Shown here: piece by piece, positions 46,806-56,816 of the stretch
Numbering within the stretch: the stretch's first letter is position 1
Layout of the letters: each line of letters starts with the position of its first letter
Notes under the pieces: model-generated
What the model was told of the DNA's origin: nothing
The model's input: the letters and a program-made list of their open reading frames with translations, nothing else
The model's database searches: none
Made by a program: the position numbers and the translations under genes
Source: Alternaria dauci
Lineage: Eukaryota; Ascomycota; Dothideomycetes; Pleosporales; Pleosporaceae
Direction: 5' to 3'
Assembly (NCBI RefSeq): GCF_042100115.1
Contig: NC_091272.1
Location: 3,472,001 to 3,536,000, forward strand
DNA length: 64,000 nucleotides

Positions 46806-47176
46806 GATTATTGGAAATGCTGTAAGTTGGAGGTCGAGTCCGAGTCGGAACATGCAACGCGGTGAATGAGAAGCAAAGGCAATGTCTCAACGGTTCGATT
46901 TCTGGTGTTTGCCTGCAGTCATGCAGTCATGATGGCTCATGGGCCCGCCTGCCGCGCGATCAAAAGGGAGCGATACCCGATGCGGCTCTAGCGTCCGCAA
47001 TCTTGGCGCCCATCGCCCACAGATGCAAAATGCGCATCGCGAAAGGACTTATCGACTCCGAACGCCGTCGCCAATTTAACGCCAACCCAGTCATCACATT
47101 ACCGCGATCGAGGATCCAGGTCGTGACTGGAATCTAACTCAGTACCTACAACAACGCAACACTCCAACCCGACAAG
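46806..47176. promoter_or_regulatory. Bidirectional promoter region, CUE3-like / RPS20
   Basis: 371 bp between divergent start codons of a ribosome-quality-control gene and a ribosomal protein gene. Co-regulation is plausible. No defined site was assigned. Confidence 0.45.
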
Positions 47177-47642
47177 ATGTCTTACAACAAGCCCGAGAAG
47201 GACTTTGGTGAGGGTCCCAAGATCCACAAGGCAAGTCTCCGTCAATGCAATACGACGCGCACAAGGCCATTCACTGACTGCGACTCCAGATCCGCATCAC
47301 CCTCACCTCCCGCAACGTCAAGAGCCTCGAGAAGGTCTGCCAGGAGCTCATCGACCGTGCCAAGAACAAGGAGCTCCGCGTCAAGGGCCCCGTCCGCCTG
47401 CCCACCAAGCACTTGAAGATCACCACCCGTAAGACTCCTTGCGGTGAGGGTTCCAAGACTTGGGACACCTACGAGATGCGCATCCACAAGCGTAAGTGCA
47501 CACCGCTCTGGGCAGTTGGTTTGGACAGCGGCTAATTGCGATTTTAGGCCTCATCGATCTCCACGCCCCCACCGAGGTCGTGAAGCAGATCATCATCAAC
47601 ATCGAGGCTGGTGTCGAGGTTGAGGTTACCATCGCCGCATAA
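47177..47642 (+). CDS. RPS20: 40S ribosomal protein uS10 (RPS20)
   Basis: Three exons, 47177-47230, 47290-47491 and 47548-47642, encode 116 residues. The product contains [53 protein letters not shown] and [14 protein letters not shown], diagnostic of eukaryotic uS10. It is a component of the 40S head and a site of regulatory ubiquitylation in ribosome quality control. Intron 1 is non-canonical: it starts GCAAGT and ends CTCCAG (GC-AG type), and no GT donor fits the phase. Intron 2 is ordinary (GTAAGT, GCTAATTGC branch, TTTTAG). Length and sequence fit the family completely. Confidence 0.96.
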
Positions 47643-48578
47643 GGGCTTGGTTCGCACAAGGGTTATGAACGAGTGTCAAGGGTCTGAACAGACATGTGGC
47701 TATGAACAGCTCTAGAAGCTGGATATACACGAAATGGAATGATTCAGACATGATGAAGTGTCCACCTGAAGACATGTGCTCTTGACTGTGATGAAACATA
47801 CTACACACCACACAGGTGTTCGAATTTGACCGAAAACTTGCTTGTAGCAATTTCCAAGTTCACAAACATAATTTCGAGTCGTTGTGAGCAAGGAACGTAC
47901 GTGCAACGTTCTCGAAGCAATATGTAATATAGCCACACAGATCCTGTCTTTTGCACTACCATAGACGGCAGCTGAGTCGACATGTCACTGCATACGTTGC
48001 ATTCTCCCGATTGAAGCGTCGGCCTTGTATAGCGGACGCTAACAGGTCAGAGTGCAGCACTTCAACATACCCGACCTGCGTTTTCTTCCGCCTTCTATAG
48101 CAACGCTAATATATCTACAATGTACCAACTGACACATGAATACGTTCTAAAACTATAGCCTGATGACATCTGAAGCCTAGTGTGTTGACCTTTGGCGAGG
48201 CCATAATATATCGAGAACCATACATAACAATGCCTATGCGTAGAGTGACATGTGCCACCACTGGGCCTGTTGACCCTCACAGTACTGTCTGCCAACAATC
48301 TCAAACCTGATAATGAAGCTTGTACACCTTCAACAAACTGGCTATATACGTACGTCAAGGCATCAGTGTATCCGAGTGACTACCAAGACTCTGCAGATAT
48401 CACCCATCACCATGAAGATAACATTTAATGCAATCAAAGACTTTTTTATGAAGTGCTAGTTAGCTAGCTATGAACTCTCAAGACCATATGTCATATCCCC
48501 ATGAAGACCCCCCATTTTCATATCCTCTTATACATGATGATTAGAGAAGGCAAACTACTGAGAACCACCAACCCCCCT
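47643..48578. other. Intergenic region
   Basis: No supported gene was found. Short minus-strand frames in 47712-47983 and 48095-48358 are not convincing. The right part is the 3' flank of the small ORF at 48579. Confidence 0.4.
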
Positions 48579-48803
48579 TCAGAAATGGTGCGAGTGGCTG
48601 CGGTAAGGCTCCTCAGGACCAACCGCTGGTGCGTACAGGACCAAATTCTCCACATCTGCGTCGGGTTCTGGCGTGTTGGGCGGCGGGGGCGGAGACGAGG
48701 GGGGAGTGGGAGGAGGATACAACTCGCCCTGCTGGTAGTGGAGAATCACCAAGATCACACCACTGGAGGTGATGAAAATGGTGAGTTCGATATAGATATC
48801 CAT
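48579..48803 (-). CDS. Candidate 74-aa membrane microprotein with Pro-rich tail
   Basis: The frame encodes MDIYIELTIFITSSGVILVILH, a clear single membrane helix, then a Pro-rich stretch (PPPTPPSSPPPPPNTPEPD) and an acidic/His tail. The ATG lies in a good context (TGCCATGG). It starts only 5 nt after the TAA of the 1.7-kilo-residue gene upstream on the same strand (TAA-CTGCC-ATG), so it either has its own promoter inside that gene, is read by reinitiation, or is joined by an alternative splice. I know no homologue. The hydrophobic segment followed by a Pro-rich tail looks designed rather than random, but a chance frame cannot be excluded. Confidence 0.45.
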   Translation of the reverse strand: MDIYIELTIFITSSGVILVILHYQQGELYPPPTPPSSPPPPPNTPEPDADVENLVLYAPAVGPEEPYRSHSHHF

Positions 48804-48808
48804 GGCAG

Positions 48809-51800
48809 TTAAGTACTTGTAGTATCCCTGGTGGTGGATTGCTTGCGGTTTGACAGTCGTCGAATCAGGTGTGAGCCTTTATGCCACCAAGTCTTGATGC
48901 GGTCGATGATACGGTGCTTGCGGTAGTCAACTGCTCTCATGCCCTCCGCGTCACGGAAGGTATGGCGGTTTGCGGTAGTGGATGACGTGAACGCTTGAGC
49001 TTCACCGACACAATCCTGCACGATCGAATTCGTTGAAGGCTTGATCGATTCGGGCGAGGCAAGGTCTTGTGCGTTGGTCTTGCTTCTGCTGGCTCGGATG
49101 GCTGTCTGGTTGTCAAGCTTAGCCTTGCGAGTTGATGAAAACCGCTTGCGCAGTGAGAGCCTGGTCTTGTGCGTGGTGTCGTAATGCTCGTCGTCAGAAA
49201 TGTCTGAGGCAGAAAGGTGATCGCGGAAGATGGCTGTAGGTGGAGACAAAGCTGACGTAGGATAGCGTTCTCCGACCGCGTGCGGCTGATCACCGTTACG
49301 GCCAAAAGTGCTGAAGCGGTGGTGACGTGCGTGTGCAGTGCTATCAGACGGCGACCCGAAGGGCGATGCTGTAGCTGTCTGTGCAGTCGAAAAAGAGCTT
49401 GCAGTAGACGTGTCAGAGAGTCTGTTACGAAGATGGGAAGGACCAGGGCGAGGGGAGTGCTTTGCAGCGGTTGGACGTGGGAGGGAGATGTCGATTGCGG
49501 GGTTTGTTGACGTTGCCCAAGGATAGTTCTTGTCTGAGTTCCAAGGACGCGTCTCGGTTGCTGTGGGCGTTGAAACAATCGACCTCAGAGACCTTCTTGA
49601 CGATAGAGCCGAATCCCCTGAGACGCGAAGCTCTCGAGGACCGACAGTGTGAGAACGTGGGCGTAGAACAGCAGTTGACGGAACTTGAAGCTCTAGAAGC
49701 GGAGCTGTCTTGTTGTGTGTTGGGGTGGTAGTCACGTCGTCCTTGTAGGCCGACTTGTCTGCGATTGAGTCTGCCTCACTAGCGCTGTTTGCAACACCCC
49801 CATCGTTGGGACAACCCGGACTGCCATTGCCCTTCTCCTTGCTCGTGATCTCATCGTAGAGATCGTCCTCGATAACCACCATGTGGGATACGCCGCGCAT
49901 AGGCCGGAGTCGAGCTGAAGAGCGCTTTTGCGTCGGGTGAATCTCGTGAATCTCCTCCAATGCGTGCTTCTCAATCTCTTCCTCAATCGGAAATTCAGCT
50001 GGCTCACCACACTGGTAGTATTCCCTCAACGACGGAAAGAACTCCGAGAAGCGCTGTGTGAGTCCTCCAACAGAAGGTATAGTCAGCCGCTCAATCTCCG
50101 CCATGAGCTCCGGCGAACGCGCACGATGCATGGCGAACAAGCCCATCATGGCGGTAGGCTGCATCGAAAACCTTGAGCGCTCGGCTTCATTCAATTCCGC
50201 AAGAGAAAGGCGCAGACCAGTGACATCACCTGCTGATGCAGGTCGCAGCGGACTACCTCTGCTCATCCTCTGCGACACACTAGGCACCTCCTCCATCGAC
50301 CTCGAATAGCGGAGGCCAAGCTCATCGGTCAGACCATCAAACAGATTCATTCGACTGAATCGCATCGAAGGCAAGCCGTGTGCCTGGCCAAGCGTGCTGC
50401 CAACATTGCTACCAATAACACTCTGACGATGCGATACCATAGACGACCTTCTCGAGAAGTTGATCGGATCCTCTCCCGAAGCCCGAACACCCGACGGTGC
50501 CCCAAACGGAAAACGGAAACTCGAGCCCTTGAGATTGCTGGCACTCGTGTTGAGGCTCGAGTCCTCGTGCGACTCCTCTTTCAGATCAGGCAGATAACGA
50601 GACGGGCCAGGATACCTATATCCGGACAGCCTGAGGTCCGTCGTAGTGTCCTCCTGAATGTTGGCCAAGGGTACCAAGGCCGAAGAGTTGGAATGAGACT
50701 CAATAATGCTTGACGGACGCGACTGCTGAATTCCGCCATCGGTGGCAGAAGGCGCATAGCGGGGCCATTCCAAGTGTGTAGTAGTCTGGCTGTCGCGATG
50801 ACTAGGCACCGGAACTACCGCAACCCCATCCACAGGATCTACATGTGAGCCTGAATAGTTATCCTGCATCGAATACACAGACGAGGGCTCCAGGATGGCA
50901 GGGGTCGGGCTGTTGGGAGCTCGTTGTTGCGCAACAGGAATCGGGCTGTTACCAAGCACCTTGTACGGGTTGCAAGCTTCTGGGGTACTGAAAGTGATGC
51001 TCCGCGTCTTCGCAGCAGGTACCCCTTGTGGCTTAGATGATATAGCTTTTGGTGCGTCGTGCATATCCACAACGGGCGGTGATGATCTAGCGACCTTATC
51101 GCTGTTCGTGGCGTCGCTCATGTCTTGATTCACATCACAAGCAGATGAATTCGTTCCATCTGATCCCGGGAGATCCTCTTGCTCGGGGTACTTTCGAGAC
51201 CTAGCAAAACGCGAGGGTAGTGGACGCATCAAGAAAGACACTGCAGCATGCACACGTTGAGCTTCCTTCGAAGTAGATGACTCACGTGGCGGGACCACCG
51301 GCGGCATGGGCGTGGTGCTGAGCGTGGATGACGAACCAGAGGCCGATACTGAGCCTTGCCTCATGTTCTGCTTTGAACTGGTCCGCAGTTTGTTCGCCAC
51401 GATTGAGAAGCTTGATTCTCGGCGAGGTACTGGTGGCTGCTTGCGAAGCATAGCAGAGGGAGGCTTTGACCAAGGCATCTCAGTGGCCGCCTTACTCTGG
51501 CTCATGACCAGAGTCCCTAAGTTGGATGACAGTAGTCGAGACGGCGGTACAGAGGTGGCACGAACAGGGCTTGCAGTAGTCTCGAAAGAACAGGCATCTG
51601 CTTCTTTCCTAGACCCATTGTGCTGGGACACATCTTCGATCGGGGACGCAGAAGATCCTTTGTCAAGGTCCTTTCCTACTCGAAACGATGGCGACTGTGA
51701 AGATACCTCTAGTTGGTCTGTACACGACTTGAAGGACAGTTCATCAGACGACTTTTGGACGTGATTGCTTCTGGAGTGAAGTGCAAGTGGCAGTGGCTTC

Positions 51801-54007
51801 AGGTCCTGATCTGTCGAAGCATCTGTATGCTCTTCCGTATCGTCCATGTCCTTCTGGATCGTTCCGACTCGCATAAGAGCATCAGTTCCGTTCTTGGAAT
51901 CGGTTCCTTGGTAGCCTGCAAGGACATCCGACATGCCATCCTCGGTACTGTGGCCAGGACTAAAAGTATTCATGGTAAGATCAGATTGGATGCCAGGTTC
52001 ATTTCGGAAGCCACCGCTTTTGGCCGTTGGTATGGAATGTTGAACCGCGAATTCAAGTGTGGACGAATCAAGAAGGCTGGATCCAGTTTGCGACAAAATG
52101 CTATGACGATTATCTCGGGTGTCTATCGGATTCAATGCGGCCTCGGACAGCGTATTAGATGCAGAATACTTCTTAAGAGGTAGGCGTTCAGACTGAGTGG
52201 GCTCATTCGTCTTTGGCAGTGTCGGAGAGGCTGGAGTCAAGGACTTCTGGAACAGAGACTTCTGGGACAGCGACTTCTGGGACAGAGACCTTGGGATGAG
52301 TGGTTTTCTTGACGGTGATGGGGGCTCCTTCGCGGGCGACGGAGATGTTTCCGAAGAGCTCGTTGACTTGATTGAAGACTGGATATCGTCCGTGGTCGAA
52401 GCCTCCAGACCTCTTAGGATCAAATGCCTCGTGATACGGCGAGCTACTGGGGACGCCGGGAGTTCCGCAATGACGTTTACGGTATGGTCGATGTTGGATG
52501 ATTGGGGAGACACGACTTCCATCGACATTGGTCGTGCCTCTTGTCCTAAAAAAGGATCACTCTTCAACGTCGCCTCCCCAGGATTAGACTGCTCGAGGAC
52601 AGTTTTAGTCCGGTCTATGAACCCAACAGGAATAGCTTCGGCTCCTGGTTCTCCGGACTCATGGCGTTCGAGCTGTTCATCGGTCTCAGCATGTGGCACC
52701 GAAGAACTTTCCTCTGTAATGATGAGGCGGTTTGTATTGGCGACCTTAAAGACCTTGGTTCTATCGAGGCTTCGGTGCACTTCCAAAGAGTTGCTATCTT
52801 TCGGAGTAGGCGGTAGGGCCAGATCGGATGACGGTGGGTCTGAGTCGGTACGCAAGTTTGTGTTAAAACTGGACATAGAAGCAGGCGCAGACCTCTTGAG
52901 ACGAGCTTGTTCGACAGCGATGCGGTGTTTGTGATCGAATGGCAAGGGTGGAACCTCCGAACGAGGCTCACCACCCCTAGGCCTGTGTTCCCTTGGATCT
53001 TCCGAGCGAGCCTCGCGGATGACATTGCCCGGAACCTTACGAGGGATCTTAAGCCTGCTTTTCATGTTCTGCATCTGCCTGGGCTGGTCGCGATGATAGG
53101 GTTCGCCGTAGACGGGGAAGTCGTCGTCCTCAGCACGATCTTCAAGACTCATGGTTGATCGGGAGAGCGGGGTTGTGGTTCTCATTTGTCCTGGATTATG
53201 CCGGTTGCCGTAGCCACGATATTCCTGTCGCTGTCCAGCATACTGCTGCGGATGGTTGTAGTGGGGACGTGCTGAATTGCCATAGCCTTGTGTTTGGACA
53301 GCATAAGACAGTCGCTGGTCATCGTAGGCTTGTTGTCCTTGCGGTGGTAGTCTGGCATCGTCGACCAAGGCGGGTGAGGCTAATCCCTGGTATGGACCAG
53401 GCGGCCTGAGTCCACCCCCGGACGAGATCGGATAGTTATACGAGTTGGAAGGTCGAGATGCTGGAGGAGGGCGCAGACTGGTGAGAGACCTGTTGCTTAC
53501 GAGGCCGTACCTGGGGGGCTGTATGGTATGGGTCATCGAATGCGAGCGATGTGAGTCCCTGTCGCGGTTGGCCCTTCCGTCGAAAGGCGATGAGCCGGAG
53601 GTGTTCATCGTCGGAGAGAGCGTGTCGGCCATGTACTGCTGCCCATAATGTGGCATTGGCTGGCGCGGTGCGGAAGAAGACGAAGGGAAGGGGCGAAGCT
53701 GCTTGCTGGCTCGACTGGAGGTGTTGGACATGGAAGAAGCTGTCGACATCCTGCTGGCCGCGCGCGAACGCATGGGGCGCTGCATATTGTTGATGCCAGA
53801 CAGGTCGTCAAACTGGGGGCCGATGCCGACGTTGCCCATCTCGGTCCCGGTTCGTAGCATGGATGAGACACCGCGATCGAGAGGAGGTTGGATCTCAGCA
53901 CTGGGCGCCCGCGATGTGGGCTTACCTGATGTTCTGCTCAGTGCGGAGACGTTGGAGGCTCGAGACATGCGGCCGCCGCCGTTGGGATCTTGCTCAGAGA
54001 GCAGCAT
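48809..54007 (-). CDS. Very large Ser/Pro-rich disordered protein
   Basis: An open frame of over 1,730 codons. The first ATG in it is at 54007 (MLLSEQDPNGGG). A possible 17-nt upstream exon with its own ATG at 54225-54209 (GTAAAG donor, CCCTCAG acceptor at 54030) would prepend MLARVVIFRTDGS in frame. The protein is low complexity: Ser, Pro, Arg and Thr rich, with many SxxS-type and RS motifs and a local repeat of SLSQK/SLFQK units. It has a few ordered patches (for example LTDELGLRYSRSMEEVPS and GGLTQRFSEFFPSLREYY) and a basic C-terminus. No catalytic or membrane domain was recognised. It may be a cytoskeleton, polarity or phospho-regulated scaffold, but that is a guess from composition. Its function is unknown. 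Confidence 0.8.
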   Translation of the reverse strand: MLLSEQDPNGGGRMSRASNVSALSRTSGKPTSRAPSAEIQPPLDRGVSSMLRTGTEMGNVGIGPQFDDLSGINNMQRPMRSRAASRMSTASSMSNTSSRASKQLRPFPSSSSAPRQPMPHYGQQYMADTLSPTMNTSGSSPFDGRANRDRDSHRSHSMTHTIQPPRYGLVSNRSLTSLRPPPASRPSNSYNYPISSGGGLRPPGPYQGLASPALVDDARLPPQGQQAYDDQRLSYAVQTQGYGNSARPHYNHPQQYAGQRQEYRGYGNRHNPGQMRTTTPLSRSTMSLEDRAEDDDFPVYGEPYHRDQPRQMQNMKSRLKIPRKVPGNVIREARSEDPREHRPRGGEPRSEVPPLPFDHKHRIAVEQARLKRSAPASMSSFNTNLRTDSDPPSSDLALPPTPKDSNSLEVHRSLDRTKVFKVANTNRLIITEESSSVPHAETDEQLERHESGEPGAEAIPVGFIDRTKTVLEQSNPGEATLKSDPFLGQEARPMSMEVVSPQSSNIDHTVNVIAELPASPVARRITRHLILRGLEASTTDDIQSSIKSTSSSETSPSPAKEPPSPSRKPLIPRSLSQKSLSQKSLFQKSLTPASPTLPKTNEPTQSERLPLKKYSASNTLSEAALNPIDTRDNRHSILSQTGSSLLDSSTLEFAVQHSIPTAKSGGFRNEPGIQSDLTMNTFSPGHSTEDGMSDVLAGYQGTDSKNGTDALMRVGTIQKDMDDTEEHTDASTDQDLKPLPLALHSRSNHVQKSSDELSFKSCTDQLEVSSQSPSFRVGKDLDKGSSASPIEDVSQHNGSRKEADACSFETTASPVRATSVPPSRLLSSNLGTLVMSQSKAATEMPWSKPPSAMLRKQPPVPRRESSFSIVANKLRTSSKQNMRQGSVSASGSSSTLSTTPMPPVVPPRESSTSKEAQRVHAAVSFLMRPLPSRFARSRKYPEQEDLPGSDGTNSSACDVNQDMSDATNSDKVARSSPPVVDMHDAPKAISSKPQGVPAAKTRSITFSTPEACNPYKVLGNSPIPVAQQRAPNSPTPAILEPSSVYSMQDNYSGSHVDPVDGVAVVPVPSHRDSQTTTHLEWPRYAPSATDGGIQQSRPSSIIESHSNSSALVPLANIQEDTTTDLRLSGYRYPGPSRYLPDLKEESHEDSSLNTSASNLKGSSFRFPFGAPSGVRASGEDPINFSRRSSMVSHRQSVIGSNVGSTLGQAHGLPSMRFSRMNLFDGLTDELGLRYSRSMEEVPSVSQRMSRGSPLRPASAGDVTGLRLSLAELNEAERSRFSMQPTAMMGLFAMHRARSPELMAEIERLTIPSVGGLTQRFSEFFPSLREYYQCGEPAEFPIEEEIEKHALEEIHEIHPTQKRSSARLRPMRGVSHMVVIEDDLYDEITSKEKGNGSPGCPNDGGVANSASEADSIADKSAYKDDVTTTPTHNKTAPLLELQVPSTAVLRPRSHTVGPRELRVSGDSALSSRRSLRSIVSTPTATETRPWNSDKNYPWATSTNPAIDISLPRPTAAKHSPRPGPSHLRNRLSDTSTASSFSTAQTATASPFGSPSDSTAHARHHRFSTFGRNGDQPHAVGERYPTSALSPPTAIFRDHLSASDISDDEHYDTTHKTRLSLRKRFSSTRKAKLDNQTAIRASRSKTNAQDLASPESIKPSTNSIVQDCVGEAQAFTSSTTANRHTFRDAEGMRAVDYRKHRIIDRIKTWWHKGSHLIRRLSNRKQSTTRDTTST

Positions 54008-54955
54008 ACTGCCGTCGGTGCGGAAGATGCTGAGGGGGACAAGCAAACAAGAGCTGTACGTAGGGGGAGAACGATGCTGTTGCGGTGGGAGCTCTCTTGG
54101 CTGCCGTAAGGCAGAAAGATGTAGAAGTTATTGGTATGACCCAAAAGAAGAGGTGATACTGCACAAGGCGGCAGATATCCAAGAAAGAGGAAAGCGAGTG
54201 ACCTTTACACGACTCTCGCCAGCATCTCTGCCAAAAGGAGAGTGCTGTTGAGAATATGAGTGTTGTGGTGGGGGAGGTGGAGGAGACGGAGGGAGCTTGG
54301 TGGAGGCGCTGTTTTGATGGCGAAATCCGCGCCTACTTCACGTCCACTACGACAGGAGCTACCCCACCACGGCTTTTTTGGGAAGAAAGTACAGCCGTCG
54401 ACGATGAAAAGAATGCAGAGAGGATGCAGAGAGAGCCAGTGGCAGAGATGTATACGAGACTGAAACTGGTCCCTACTTACTTGTGCGTACAGCTTCTCGA
54501 TGTCTTTAGGACAAGGGCATCGATAGAGACACCAACACAGCAGCCAGCAGCTAGCATTCCCTCACATCCCGTTCCCGCACCTCGCCTGCCTACTGTGCGC
54601 GATACACGCAGTGTCCAACGACCACCGCAAACTACCCCCCAACGAGCATGACGGGCCACCGCATCCCCAGATTCGTCCGCACGACTGTGCTTCCAGAAAC
54701 ACCCATCTCCTTACACGAAGCCAGACCCAATACGCGTTGCTCGTTACCGCATCACATCTACGAGAGCAAGAATATATACATCCAAAAGCCCCAGGAAACC
54801 ATCAAGAAAAACCGGACACAAGCCACGGTAGAGATTATAAGATTTGTATCGCGCAATACAAAAAATGCAGTGTCAAAGGGGTATAGAGCCTTGCAACGCC
54901 AGACAACAAGATCAAAGACGGCACAGGGAACAACAAAGATCAAACTAGGAGGGTA
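54008..54955. other. Upstream region of the large gene and 3' flank of the next gene
   Basis: It contains the putative 17-nt first exon of the large gene (54209-54225) and its intron. The rest is G/T- and A-rich without a supported gene. Plus-strand frames at 54256-54886 are antisense noise. Confidence 0.4.
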
Positions 54956-56816
54956 TCACTCAGCGATGGGGCCTATATCGCCGGATTTCTTCTTGGAGAA
55001 CAACCGTTTGAGAGATGAGAAGCTACTTCGCTTCGATAGCCGCTTGGTTGAGGCATCTGAGAAGGTGGATAAGGAGGTTGGTGGACGGCTTGGCATATCC
55101 GCGGGTTTAGGGTGCTGTGCCGGACGATCGAACGCCGGAGAGCTAGCGCCTAGCCGACTAGATATTGAGCCTTTCGGTGTGCTCAAATTCCTGCTAGGGA
55201 ACAGACCAAATTGGGCAGTTTGTCGAGAGGATGTGGAGGATACTGAGCGGGGCGACGCGAAGCCTGGTAACATGGCCGATGCGCCCGATACGGAAGAATA
55301 CGCCGAATCCTTTCCGGTTAAAGGTGGGCTATATTCTCCATTATGTGGTTTCACTGATAGGCGGTTCGCTACTGGTGAGCTCTCTTCTGCAGATAGATTA
55401 GATGGCGAAGACACTTTATGCTGATGTCCCAAGAGCTGACTTGAACGACTAGACTCTGCCTGCGAAGTCGCTCCTCCACGTCTCTCATCATTATGCCGGG
55501 CATCACGGTAGTATCCCGTCTGGCTTGTCTGACGTCGCACATCCATGTCAGCATTGGAAAGAGCTGATGCGGAGGAAGAGTCTTCGCTTCGTTTTGGCGT
55601 CTCAGTGTTGGAGTCAGACACATTCGTGGTCTCGGGCTGCTGTTGAGGTCTTGCTCTTATTGTTGAATGTCGCTGAGGAGTGCCAAAGCTGGCAGGAGTC
55701 TCCCTACTGGAGGACGAAGCATTCATGAATGGCGGACGTTCGGGCGGTGGTGTAGGAAGAGGTTTGTTGTTGGCAAAATTTCGGAACGGACGTGCTTCGC
55801 GCGAGTTGGACGAGTTCCGTGAGGATGTACGTGTTGCAATCTAAAGCCGTTAACAAAACTCAGACATCAAGTACGGCTGGCGATGCTGAGATGGGGTGGG
55901 AAATCATAGGCGGCCATACCAAACTTCGACGACTTGCCGCACCACACCGCTTCTCGATCTCATTGCAGTAGCTGCTCACTTGTACGAGCACAACGCCAAG
56001 TCTTTCAGCCTTTGCCACAAGGCTTTGCAGAAATTGCGACCAGCCTCCGGTATTGCCACACATGGCTGAGTATATGCGCCCAATGTCCTCATTACGGTAT
56101 GTCCACGCGTCGCCCACGTCGCCTAAGTACAAGTCGAGTTCTTGGTTGGCTTCGCGGAATATGTTTATATCGATCAGATAGTCGTTGAGGAGTTGCGACA
56201 TGCGCCCGATGGTACGTTCGATTACGATGTTGCCGTCGAGAAGTTGGGCGCGGTATGAACGGTCTTCGAGGAGGCGATCGAATTCGTTTACGTGTTCCAT
56301 GGGCACTTTTAAACATTTGTGCCGGAAGAGCATGTCTTTCATGCTGCTTTCCAGGTCTTCGTTGGCCCTCTGCAAGAAGCTGTCAAGCTCGTTGACATGC
56401 TTCAGTAAGATGTCTGCTACGTCGGCGACCGACTTTTCCAGATGCTGATGCAGCAGGTGGACGCCAAAGACGATCTGCGCGATGGTCTTTGTCAAAGGGT
56501 GGAATTTGCCTTTCGGGTTATTCCTCCAATGACAGTTGTATGTGAAGTTCCACGAGGCCTCTGGGGCGCTCTCCTCTCTGCACAGCATCTGCTGGCGAGT
56601 CTTGACGCTCTTCTTGGGATTGACAAAAGGGACGTGGCCAGTCTCGCCGGTGGCATCGAGCATGGACTCCTCGAAGGGCGCTTGCATCGAGGCGAGCGGG
56701 TGTATGGGGAAGGTTGCCGTCATGATGCGTTTGTCTCGTTCGTCTTGCCATTCATAGGAGTCGCGGTCTTCGAAGCTGCGACGACCCCTCTGCGATGGGC
56801 GTCGAAAAGGAACCAT
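54956..56816 (-). CDS. Uncharacterised protein: helical N-terminal domain, Ser-rich tail (593 aa)
   Basis: Exon 1 (56816-55920) and exon 2 (55840-54956) join at phase 0 across a 79-nt intron (GTATGG...GGCTTTAG). The N-terminal 300 residues form a long helical domain with the motifs NFTYNCHWRNNPKGKFHPL, IVFGVHLLHQHLEKSVADV and LFRHKCLKVPMEHVNEFDRLL, probably coiled coil. The exon-2 half is Ser/Pro/Thr-rich and disordered, ending with a basic RLSKRSSFSSLKRLFSKKKSG segment, which could bind acidic membranes. I recognise this as a typical uncharacterised ascomycete protein and cannot assign a role. An earlier or later start (for example MTATFPIHPLAS) is possible. Confidence 0.75.

Noticed and set aside
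54648..55424. 258-codon plus-strand frame
   Set aside because: It is antisense to the Ser-rich second exon of the gene at 54956-56816.
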